64,000 bases of DNA from Lactifluus volemus (Eukaryota; Basidiomycota; Agaricomycetes; Russulales; Russulaceae): positions 1-64,000 of the forward strand of contig WTXI01000167.1 of the NCBI GenBank assembly GCA_022376515.1. The letters are read 5' to 3'. The notes beneath the pieces are model-generated. The model was not told the DNA's origin, did not search any database, and saw only the letters and a list, made by a program, of their open reading frames with translations. Positions 11,500-21,090 of the stretch are shown here, piece after piece. Every line of letters begins with the position of its first letter. Position 1 is the first letter of the stretch. The position numbers and the translations under genes are program-made.

Positions 11500-12014
11500 T
11501 GTTACGGAATGCAGGACAAGTTGGACCTTATGCTTCCTACACACGCTTACTCATCCTGATGACGTCCCTTCCACAAGGCTCTTATTGTGCTGACTGATTC
11601 TATTGTTCTGACTCCTTATTGTCTGTCCGGTCTTGTCCAGTGTTATTGTCCCGAGCCTCTATTGTTCGCGTTCGTTATTGTTCTTGACCTCATGCCTATT
11701 GTCCACCCTAGTTTGGTAGAACAATTAGCGTAAACTGTATAAGTAGGCCTCTGCTGGTAGCTTGTACCCCAGCTTCGGCTTTAACCCAAATCGACTCGTT
11801 TCACTCTCCAGAAAGACAGATCCTCTCCTCTCCTCCTCCCCCTCTTCTCTTACCCTCCTATACGCCTTAGTAGGGCCATCGAAGCTTGGTGGTTGTGCTA
11901 CAACACCACAGGACTCAGCGTGTCGACACTTGGAGTGTCCCTGAGCCCAGGTCTTAGGAGAGACCAGAACAACCAGAACCCTTGTTGGGACCCAGCCCTA
12001 GTCGAGCCGTAACA
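11500..12014 (+). repeat. Gypsy-1 left LTR
   Basis: 515 bp. A TATAAG box lies at 11738-11743. The sequence AGCTTCGGCTTT at 11771-11782, about 33 nt downstream, is complementary to the bases directly after the LTR, so it is the likely RNA 5' end (R start). Confidence 0.9.
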
Positions 12015-12026
12015 AAAGCCGAAGCT
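12015..12026 (+). promoter_or_regulatory. Gypsy-1 primer-binding site, Tf1-like self-priming
   Basis: AAAGCCGAAGCT abuts the LTR end and is the perfect 12-nt reverse complement of 11771-11782 within the same LTR. No TGG of a tRNA-type site is present. This is the arrangement used by Tf1/sushi elements, which prime minus-strand synthesis with the 5' end of their own RNA. Confidence 0.75.
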
Positions 12027-12038
12027 CTTCTCTAGTAG

Positions 12039-14015
12039 ATGTCCACTTGGGACTATCTACAACAACCGACCTATCTACGGATCAAAGAATTGTTGATCGA
12101 CGCACATTTGAACAAGAACGAGGCAATACAGAAACAGTATAACGCCAAACGAAGATCGGAGCAAAGGTGCTGGAAAGAAGTCAGCATTTCCTGTGTACGC
12201 ACCATTGGACACCTAGAAACAATCTTGGGTGCAGGAACGGAGCTGTTCCAATCTGAGCAAGGAAACACACTGATCCTCTACCTACCGGGGGATCACATTG
12301 CCTTCCATACGCAAGGCTGGACAGGAATAACGACGGGTCTTTAATCGTTGTCTGGGATACGAACGAAGACGACCTCGGAACCAGGGTCATCCCCAGAGAG
12401 GACGACGACCTAACCATCGAACAAAAGGAAGCATCAGATTCCTAGAAGATAGGAGGCAAACGCACCAGCTATACCAGAAACCAACGACCTATTACTCCTA
12501 TCACGAAGAAGAAGGGTCAAGAACCAAGTACAGGTCTCCCTGCGAATTCATCAACAATCGGTGGTACAACATCTACTGGTCGAACAGCGAGTACTGGACC
12601 GACCCCACCATGAAGTTCACTAAATACGATTACATCCTTAACGAGCTAGAACTCCCCCCCTCGATGCAACCATCAGAAGCCAGCGAGACGAGAGTGAGAA
12701 TGAAGATGGAGCAACATCCCCCCAACAGGATTCAGCAGGAGCAAACTCCTCCTCTGAGGACAGCCAAACCAGAGTACCCCCGCCCACACAAGAGAATGAA
12801 GAGCCCAGGATGATTACACCAATCACCCCCATAGACCACGCCATGAGTGCTCTTAGCATCACTTCACCAACCCCCATGTTTACCCGCTCAGCGACTCTGA
12901 CGCAGCCAACCCAAACCACGGCAATGGCTGGACCAAGCCAGGGTGGTGGCGGAGGTGGTGGCAGAGGTGGTGGCGGTGGCGGAGGCGGCGGTGGCGGTGG
13001 TGGTGGTGGCGGAGGGGCGTGGCAGCTGCAGCAGTCGGGGCCCAACCAGTCCCCCACCCCAGAAATGGCCTAAAAGGGATTCCACCGACGCCATTCAAAG
13101 GAGACAAGAGTTGTACGACGTCTTCAAAACGGAATGGAGGATGTACAAAGCTATCAATCGAAACCACGACGACATGCTTGTCCCCTACAACCGTGTCATG
13201 ACAATGTAGGGATGGTCAAAGGGCCTTTGGTGTCAGCATGGGTACAAGACTACCTAGACACAATCGAACAAGAAGTGGTCCAGCATGGGGAAAATGCGGA
13301 AATCCTCTGGGACAATTTCGAAAACGCCCTAGACGACGCCTTCAAAGATACTAACGAAGAAGATGATGCAATCACAAGGCTGGAACACCTAGAAATGAAG
13401 AAAGGAAACCTGGCTCAATACACGGCGAATTTAATCGTCTCAGAAAGAAGGCAGGATGGGACGCCGATAGCAGCGGCACCATCAGAATGTACAAGAGGGG
13501 ACTAGACCTAGGGCTCCTCACCAGCATGCTCAAGCAAGTGGGGGCCAACCCCACCACCATGAAAGATTGGCAGGAGCTGGCCACTCAGCACCACGATGCG
13601 TACCAACAACTAAAGCACGAAATCAGCTTCAGGAAAGACGTCCCTCGGTGGGCCAGCCAAATCATAGCCAAGAAGAAAGAGACCCCCCCTCAGAAAGATC
13701 CCTGGGCTATGGAATCGATGTCACCAGGACCGACTCAGCTAAAGCGGACGAAAACAAAGGCTGAGAAAGGAGGGACGGTGCTTCTTCTGCAAAGAACAAG
13801 GACACCTCTCTAGGGATTGCCCTAAAAAGAAAGGACAAAACAATCCCAAACCGCCACAGCACCCAGAGCTAGAGTCAGCAAGAAGGAGGATGACGAAACC
13901 ACCAAGTCGGTGACGACGAGGATCCCATCCAGATGCTTAGAGCATCAGGGCCAAGATTGGGAAGGGAGCCTTCAACGGCGCCTTGGACGGGCTGGTAGAA
14001 GAAGAGGATTTTTGA
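12039..14015 (+). pseudogene. gag: Gypsy-1 gag, frame-broken
   Basis: The N-terminal 101-codon frame starts MSTWDYLQQPTYL (12039-12344). It continues one frame back as NNDGSLIVVWDTNEDDL, an arrangement shared with Gypsy-2. The middle includes FTKYDYILNELELPPS (12614) and a glycine-rich tract (about 12945-13016). The capsid-like part follows (YDVFKTEWRMYKAINRNHDD, near 13110-13180), then DPWAM and the CCHC knuckle (CFFCKEQGHLSRDCP-like, about 13785-13825), ending EEEDF-stop at 14015. Frame breaks include a stop near 13070 and single-base losses near 12427 and 13715. Gag packages the RNA. This copy cannot make full-length Gag as written. Confidence 0.75.
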
Positions 14016-17000
14016 ATGGCTCGACCCGTGCAGCCTGGGTGCGAGCCCGTCTTACTCAAATATGTCGTATCTCGAGAACCAATACACTGGACATTCCCCT
14101 ATCGTTCACGAGTGCGACCAAGACGGCTGCCGAAAAGGCACTACTTGATAGTGGTGCCACAGAAAACTTCATCGACCCGAGGATGGTGGAAAAACTGGGT
14201 CTGGGATCAATAGACCTCCAGGAGCCACGAACGGTGTTCAATGTGGATGGAACGGAAAACAAGACGGAAAAATCACCAGTACTGTCTCCTCAATATACTG
14301 CAGGGACGAAAGGAAGCAGCACAAGTCTTTTTATCACAATTTGGGCGAGGATCGAATTATCCTGGGATATCCCTGGTTACGCGAGTTCGACCCCCAAATT
14401 AACTGGAAGGATGGGAGATTCGGGGTCCACCAATCAAGCTGCCACCACAGGACGAAGCTGGAAGTTGAAATGGGCAGCACGAAGACGAAAGCGTGCAAGA
14501 CGAGTTTCAGCCAACAATGGGCGCAACGAGAAGGAAAGGGTCAAAGCAGAGTGGCAGTCCCGGAACAGTTCCAAAATATGCCAAAGTTTTCTCGGAAGAA
14601 GAAGCAAAACGCTTCCCCCCTTCACGACCAGAGGACCTTGTTATCACCCTATTGCCAGATGCCCCAAAGACCATCAACTGCAAGACGTACAAATTAACGG
14701 CGGAAGAAACCAAATCCATGCGAACGTTCCTCACCGAACAACAGGCCAAAGGATACGTCACGAGGTCGAAATCAGCATGGTCCAGCCCCTTCTTTTACAT
14801 CAAAAAGCAGGACGGGAAGCTGAGACCGGTCTATGATACCGGAAGGTGAACGAATGGACGGTTAAGGACGTGTACCCCCTTCCCCGTATCGACACAATCT
14901 TCGACCAGATGGGAGACGCTAAGCTCATGTCCAAATTCGACATTAGGGATGGGTACTATAACATCAGAATCCATCCCGATAGCCAGTGGATCACAGCGGT
15001 CAAAACGGATGAAGGCCTATTCGAAGCGAAGGTCATGCCTTTCGGACTATGCAATGCGCCAGCCGCCTTCCAACGGATGGCAGATCGCATCTTTGCCGAT
15101 CTAAAAAAGAAATACCCTCGCTGGGTTCACTGGTACCTGGACGACTTTCTCATCGTGACCCCCGACGACCCAGAACTGCATGACCAGATCACCAAGGAAT
15201 ACTTAGAGATCCTGGAAAAGGAGTCGCTCTTCCTGAAGCCGGAAAAATGTCAGTTCGCTAGAAAAGAGATAGAGTTTCTGGGATATGTCATCGATCAGGG
15301 AACCATTCGTATCGACCCTAGCAAGAAGCATGGGCTAGCAGACTGGCCACGCCAATTGAAATCAGTACGGGAGGTCCGCAGCACGCTGGGAGTCTTAGGC
15401 TACCAACGGCAGTTCATCCCAGGCTTCGCCAACATTGCTAGACCCCTGACGAACCTACTAAAGAAGACAACCAAGTTTGAGTGGACAGGGGAATGTACGC
15501 AAGCAGTAGATCAATTGATCAAAGCAGTCACTAGCGACCCGGTCCTACAGAGACCTAACCTGGCGGAACCATTTGTCTTGGAAGTCGATGCTTCACAATA
15601 CGCTAGTGGGCGATCCTCCACCAACCCGACAAGGATCAGAAGTTGCGCCCTGTGGGTTACTACTCGCGAACGTTCAACCAAGCAGAAAGAAACTATGATA
15701 TCCACGATCGGGAACTATTGGCAATGATCCGAGGCCTGGAACACTGGCGACACCTTCTATTGAGCTCCCCACACGTCATCACCGTCGTCAGTGACCATGC
15801 CAACCTTCAATACTACCGGGAGGCGCACAAAATCAGTCGGCGGGTGGCGCGTTATATCCCTAAAATGGCGGAGTATAACATGAAAATTGTACATCGACCA
15901 GGGAAGACTAACAAGGCCGACCCATTGTCACGACGACCAGGATGTGACCAAGGGGAGAATGACCATGAAGACGTGTTAGTCTTGCCTCCGGAACTCTTCG
16001 TACGCCTCTTCACAGAAGAGCATCACTGGAACAGGAAGTGGAGCGCGCTCAAGAAAAGCACCAGCAACAGTTAGAAGAGTGGACGAAAACGGAAGGGGTG
16101 CGAAGGCACAAACGCGCTTTGGGACCAAGTGGTATCACCACGACCGGCTGGCGGTTCCAGAAGACCCCGCAGTGCATCGAAGCATCCTGCAAATGTACCA
16201 CGATCACAAAACAGCAGGGCACCCAGGGATCATGAGAACTTGGTCCATGATCGCTAAAGACTACTGGTGGCCCACGATGAGAACGTTCGTCACCAGATAC
16301 GTGCAGGGGTGTGCAACTTGCCAAAGCACCAAGAGTGGCACAACCAGGCCTAAGGTCCCCTTGGTGCCCATCCCCCGAACAAAGCTATGCCCCGTACTCG
16401 ACGATCGCCCTAGATCTGATCACAGACCTCCCAGAGTCGCAAGGCTACGATAGCATTCTAACCATCACCGACCACGATTGTAGCAAGGCTGCGTTCTTTA
16501 TCCCCTGTAACAAAACCATTGACAGCGAGGGGATCGCGAGGTGTTATGCCAAAGAGGTGTTCCCCCACTACGGCCCTCCGAGGCGGGTAATTTCGGACCG
16601 CGACCCGCGCTTCGCGTCAAAATGGACAAGGGAACTATGCGAACAATTGGGGATCGACCAGAACATCAGTACGGCATACCACCCCCAGACAGATGGCCAA
16701 TCGGAACGAACGAACCAATGGCTAGAACAATACTGCGCGTCTATGGAAACTTCCAACAGAACGACTGGGTTAGCTGGTTGCCTCTAGCCCAGTTCGTCCA
16801 CAACTCATGGATCAATGAAACAACAAAACAAACCCCGTTCGACTTACTCATGGGACACACGCCCGCGGTATGGCAAACCAAAAAGGAAGGGAAGATGCCA
16901 GCAGTAGAACGGCGCAAAGACTATCTGATGGAGAAACGTAACCAAGCGCGTCAAGCGATCCAAAGAGCGCAAGATCTCCTCCAGAAGCGGAATGTGCGAA

Positions 17001-18691
17001 AGAAGGGCAGACGAGCATATGAACCTTTCAAGGAAGGAGACCAAGTTTGGCTAGACGGGAAGAACCTCAAAACGTCGCATCCCTTCGCCAAGTTAGCTCC
17101 AAAAAGATACGGCCCATTCCCAGTGGTCCAGGTGATCAACCCGGTGGTTTTCAAACTGAAACTCCCGGATCAGTGGCGTCAAAAACGTGTCCACCCGGTC
17201 TTCCATGCGTCCCTTCTATCCCATATAAGGAGACGGAAGAAAATGGGCAGGCCTTCTCGGAACCAGCCCCGGACGTAATAGAAGGTGAGGAAGAATACGA
17301 AGTCGAACAGGTGTTGGACTCCAGGCGAAAAAGGGGTGGCAAGGGGCGCCTCGAGTACTTCCTAAAGTGGGAAGGGTACCCCCACGCTCACAACACCTGG
17401 GAACCAGCTGACCAGGTACACGCGGACGACCTGGTGGAAGAATTTCACAAACAAAACCCAACAAAGACGAGGAAGATTATAATAAGACGGGGAGGATGGA
17501 CAGCAGACAATGCAGCTTCGCTCCCTCTTCCAAGAGCCTAACGAGCCCCCCTTCGTTACCCCTCACTTCCGCGAGTTCTTCCTCAAACGACAGATCCACA
17601 TCACCTACGCCCATCATAGCCAGCACAAACACTTCTGTCGGGAGGCCATCTGCGCTTCCCATTACTAACGCCCCCGTCACCTCGCTCCCTTATACCTGGG
17701 AGGAAATTCAATCCGCAAACCTTGAACTCACCCTCCCGCAAATTTTCCAAGCTTCCCGGGCAGACGCAGACTTCTTCGATCCCAAACGAGAGCATCGCAC
17801 CTCCCCGGCTCCTTCATAGTTGACTACCGTCAAGTCCGCCTGGTGTGTCTGGGGATCCCGTATGACTGGCCAGTGGGGCGTGAAAACAGTTACGAGTGGC
17901 CTTACAATCCCTATAAGTACTACGAGGATACCCGACAGTGTCTTCACTGCCTTTTCGACTTCAAGTGGAGAAGGGATCACCCCGGAGCCCAGAGACGCAC
18001 CCGCATCTTCACTGACGGCCGTAGCACCATGGTTGCCCAAAGGTTGGGTGACTTCGCTAGACCAGAGACCCCTGAAGAAGAATGGTTTGAAGAAGACAAC
18101 GAAGGCAGGCTGCAGATTAACCTCCTTCGTGCTCCCACGACCCCCGCTGTTGTGGCGGCACAGACAGACGGTTGGGTCCCGGATCCGCCCCCTCAGACAT
18201 GTAGCGTTGGCACCCAGACGACCCCAGTTAGCACGCAGGACGAGGCCATTCAAGCGTTCCCCACCTACGGAACCACCGAGTATTGGCTCGACCAGAGGGA
18301 CGGTAATCCCAGGGGTCCTCAGCAGAGAGATCGGGATATGGAACCACGAGCGCGCCTTACTCTTCACCCACACGGACTTGATCGCCTGGGACTCGATTCC
18401 GGAGGTCTTCAGAGATTCGATTTTCCAAATGACTCTACGCCGTGTAGAGAACTAAAGCATTGTCGCTTTCACAACAGGATGATGACTCACAACAGCGACG
18501 GCTGCCCCTTCCCTCACTTCTCCTGCATGCCAGGGCTTGGAGTGTGTCGCGTCCCTGAAGACCACGTGTGGCACGGTGGGGGATGCCTTTTGGACGGCAC
18601 TGCAGAGGAGATCAAGAAGAAGCGCAAGCAGATGGAAGTCTTGGACACCTGTGTACCCGGCCCGTCCCAGTCACGACGTAAAACTGACTAA
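14013..18691 (+). pseudogene. pol: Gypsy-1 pol, frame-broken
   Basis: The usual order is visible: protease (LDSGATENFIDPR, about 14135-14180), reverse transcriptase with WYLDDFLIV (about 15130-15160), RNase H (LEVDASQYASG, about 15580-15610), integrase zinc domain (HDHKTAGHPGI to CATCQ, about 16200-16325), integrase core (LDLITDLPESQGYDS; SDRDPRFASK; YHPQTDGQSERTNQ), chromodomain (EEEYEVEQVLDSRR to HNTWEPADQV, about 17285-17420) and a Cys/His-rich C-terminus ending RRKTD at 18691. At least six frame changes separate these. Pol starts in the -1 frame relative to gag at the GATTTTTGA site (14007-14015). Confidence 0.85.
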
Positions 18692-18727
18692 GGTGGCAGG
18701 TGGGACTGCCTTCTAGAGAGGGGGTAT

Positions 18728-19243
18728 TGTTACGGAATGCAGGACAAGTTGGACCTTATGCTTCCTACACACGCTTACTCATCCTGATGACGTCCCTTCC
18801 ACAAGGCTCTTATTGTGCTGACTGATTCTATTGTTCTGACTCCTTATTGTCTGTCCGGTCTTGTCCAGTGTTATTGTCCCGAGCCTCTATTGTTCGCGTT
18901 CGTTATTGTTCTTGACCTCATGCCTATTGTCCACCCTAGTTTGGTAGAACAATTAGCGTAAACTGTATAAGTAGGCCTCTGCTGGTAGCTTGTACCCCAG
19001 CTTCGGCTTTAACCCAAATCGACTCGTTTCACTCTCCAGAAAGACAGATCCTCTCCTCTCCTCCTCCCCCCTCTTCTCTTACCCTCCTATACGCCTTAGT
19101 AGGGCCATCGAAGCTTGGTGGTTGTGCTACAACACCACAGGACTCAGCGTGTCGACACTTGGAGTGTCCCTGAGCCCAGGTCTTAGGAGAGACCAGAACA
19201 ACCAGAACCCTTGTTGGGACCCGGCCCTAGTCGAGCCGTAACA
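18728..19243 (+). repeat. Gypsy-1 right LTR
   Basis: 516 bp, nearly identical to 11500-12014. It is preceded by the AGAGAGGGGG polypurine tract (18715-18724) and followed by GATAC (19244-19248). Confidence 0.9.
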
Positions 19244-19248
19244 GATAC

Positions 19249-20010
19249 CAGGCGATGTTTGCAGACATTACATTGCTCCAGCAACGCTTACGATCTTTGT
19301 CAAGCTCGACATATGGACAAAAATCAAATTGCCCATTGAAACCCGGATTATCCAACATCGTGCGTACAACCTCATCAGGATCACGATACCACACTTCGTA
19401 GTCCGTCTGTTTCCAGCTAGGAGCGTCCCTTGCAACATCCTCAGAGAATCCAGTGATCAGACATTTCCATGGCACATCACCAAGAGCTGATGAATCAATT
19501 GTTGCGTGCAGGTGTTGGTGATTTTGGAATGGGCTGGACTCATCGGAACCTTCAACAGACAATCCCCACAGCTCCATTAGCAAGTCGATATTGGCGGCAG
19601 ACATCTCGACTCGGCGGTACAGAAGATCGGCAACGAGAAACTGGACTTTGTTCTCAAATGGGGTCCAATCGTCGGGCGATGCGAGTGCGCGGGGTGTTGA
19701 CTGAGCCCCAGGTGGCAGGAAGTTCCCATCAGCATCGCAAGGAAGGGCTGGTTGAAGGAGCATCAGTAATGTTCATAGTACTTGGGATATGTAGAAAATA
19801 CTTACCAGTTAGGTGAGGGTGTTCTATGCGTTCGCTGCGTTGTTGTTGTGGCGCTTGTGGGAGTTCGGGAGTAGATTGTCGTTGTCCTGGATTTGCCTGG
19901 AGGTTGGAATTTGTGTGAAATGTGCGGAAGTGATACGTGCGGCCGTGCTGACTCTTGAATGTAGAGGGACATCCAGAAACCAAGCACGGGAGTCTGTACG
20001 ATGACAACAT
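19249..20010 (-). pseudogene. Plavaka transposase, N-terminal part with C2H2 zinc finger
   Basis: The start methionine at 20010 leads into a C2H2 finger (CLVSGCPSTFKSQHGRTYH to RTFH). After an intron (about 19750-19810) follows the conserved N-terminal domain: ADGNFLPPGAQSTP, DDWTPFENKVQFLVADLLYR, HLHATIDSSALGDVPWKCL, WYRDPDEVVRTMLDNPGF and FCPYVELDKDRKRCWS. These are hallmarks of Plavaka transposases. Residue order then runs into Gypsy-1 at 19248 and resumes at 11494. The finger probably binds the CTAG-rich subterminal repeats. An accessory gene starts about 1.08 kb away on the opposite strand. Confidence 0.8.
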
Positions 20011-20299
20011 GGTGAGTAAGAAAGGCAGGAGAAAGTGGTGCCAGTGAGGAAGGACTTACATGGAGAGCCTGATAATTTACTTAGCCCGCAGGCACGGGCG
20101 TGCTAGGCATTGGTCGTGGGAAGAGGGACACGGGTAGGTGGAAATCGGGGGCGTTCCATGCCAGAAGTCAGAGGCGAAATGAAACTATGGGTAAAAGATT
20201 TCAGTACAATGAATGCAATGGGTCATGAGGCAACAGGAGATACACATACACCGGAGAAAATGGAGAGAATTTGACGTGTGCCAGCAACAGTGAATAACA

Positions 20300-20430
20300 A
20301 ACTAGTACCGGGGAAATTTCTGCACCGGTCGCTACTGAATGTTAAGGAACCGGGAAAGTTTATGCACTGTTGCTGCTAAGCGACAAAGGACCGGAGAAAA
20401 ATGCGCACCGGTTGCTACTGAGAAAAAGTG
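20300..20430 (+). repeat. Short degenerate tandem repeat between the two Plavaka genes
   Basis: Three related copies (about 55-60 bp period) of a motif like ACCGGGGAAATTTCTGCACC followed by GGTCGCTACTGA occur at about 20309, 20348 and 20391. They sit in the divergent intergenic region. Confidence 0.5.
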
Positions 20431-20554
20431 TACACCCGACCTGAGTGAATTGCGGGGAGCGGGAACACGAAGTTACTGATTCAAAGCGCCAGTAGGCATG
20501 AAATTGCCATGAACTCACTCAGGACGTTTGCGAGTGCCAGCAGGTCTGAGACCA

Positions 20555-21088
20555 GGAAATCAACGCAGAAATGTCTGTAAATGAGAGGCGGTGAGGGAGG
20601 TGCAAGGAAGCGGGAGTAGTCAGCGCGACAGATTCTTGACAGGCGAGAATGGACACTAGTAGTTGATGACAGTAAACGCCGTCGGGACTGTGAGCTGGAC
20701 AGAAAGGGAGTGGCAGGAAGGAGGGTTGGCGCAGGGTCTCAGAATTTCGATGCACAAAGACGACTAACCTTCCCACACACCTGCCTAAGATTCTCTCAGT
20801 TATTCCAGAGAAACAATGAAAGTCACACTGGCAGGAAAGACATTGACAGAATGAGACTGAAGGGCAGTGAGGAGGGCGTATTGAAGTGGGAATAGTCAGC
20901 GCAACATATCCTTGACAAGCGAGAATGCACACTAGCAGTCGATGACAGTAAATGCCGTCGGGACTACAGGCTGAACTGAAAGGGAGTGTCGGGAAAGAGG
21001 GTTGGTGCAGGGTCTCAGAAATAGCTCGAATTTTGATGCGCAAAGACAACGAACCTTTCCACACACCTGCCTAAGATTCTCTCAGTTA
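20555..21088 (+). repeat. Two-copy ~280-bp tandem duplication upstream of the accessory gene
   Basis: The block about 20555-20803 is repeated at about 20835-21088 with roughly 80 percent identity by eye. Shared words include GTCAGCGC, TTGACA(A/G)GCGAGAATG, GCCGTCGGGACT, GGTCTCAGAA and CACACACCTGCCTAAGATTC. Both copies end CTCTCAGTTA. The second copy ends at the start codon of the accessory gene, so the first copy is probably a duplicated promoter/5' UTR. Confidence 0.7.
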
Positions 21089-21090
21089 GT

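Larger units (their letters stand above)
11500..19243 (+). mobile_element. Gypsy-1, chromodomain Ty3/gypsy retrotransposon
   Basis: A full-length element with direct LTRs (11500-12014 and 18728-19243) beginning TGTTACGG and ending CCGTAACA, GATAC target duplications, a self-complementary primer site (12015-12026) and an AGAGAGGGGG polypurine tract (18715-18724). Gag and pol are plus strand and belong to the same family as Gypsy-2, which has the same 7.74-kb unnested length. The coding region has many frameshifts, yet the LTR pair differs by only about two positions by eye (one extra C near 19069 and one A/G near 11992/19222). It sits inside the Plavaka transposase. Confidence 0.92.

Noticed and set aside
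12015..12030. Ordinary tRNA primer-binding site
   Set aside because: The LTR is followed by AAAGCCGAAGCT, not a TGG-type tRNA complement, and the segment matches the element's own RNA start perfectly.
17708..18373. A 221-codon minus-strand frame opposite Gypsy-1 pol
   Set aside because: It is antisense to the recognised Pol C-terminus, has no family motifs, and the equivalent strand in Gypsy-2 does not keep the same extent.
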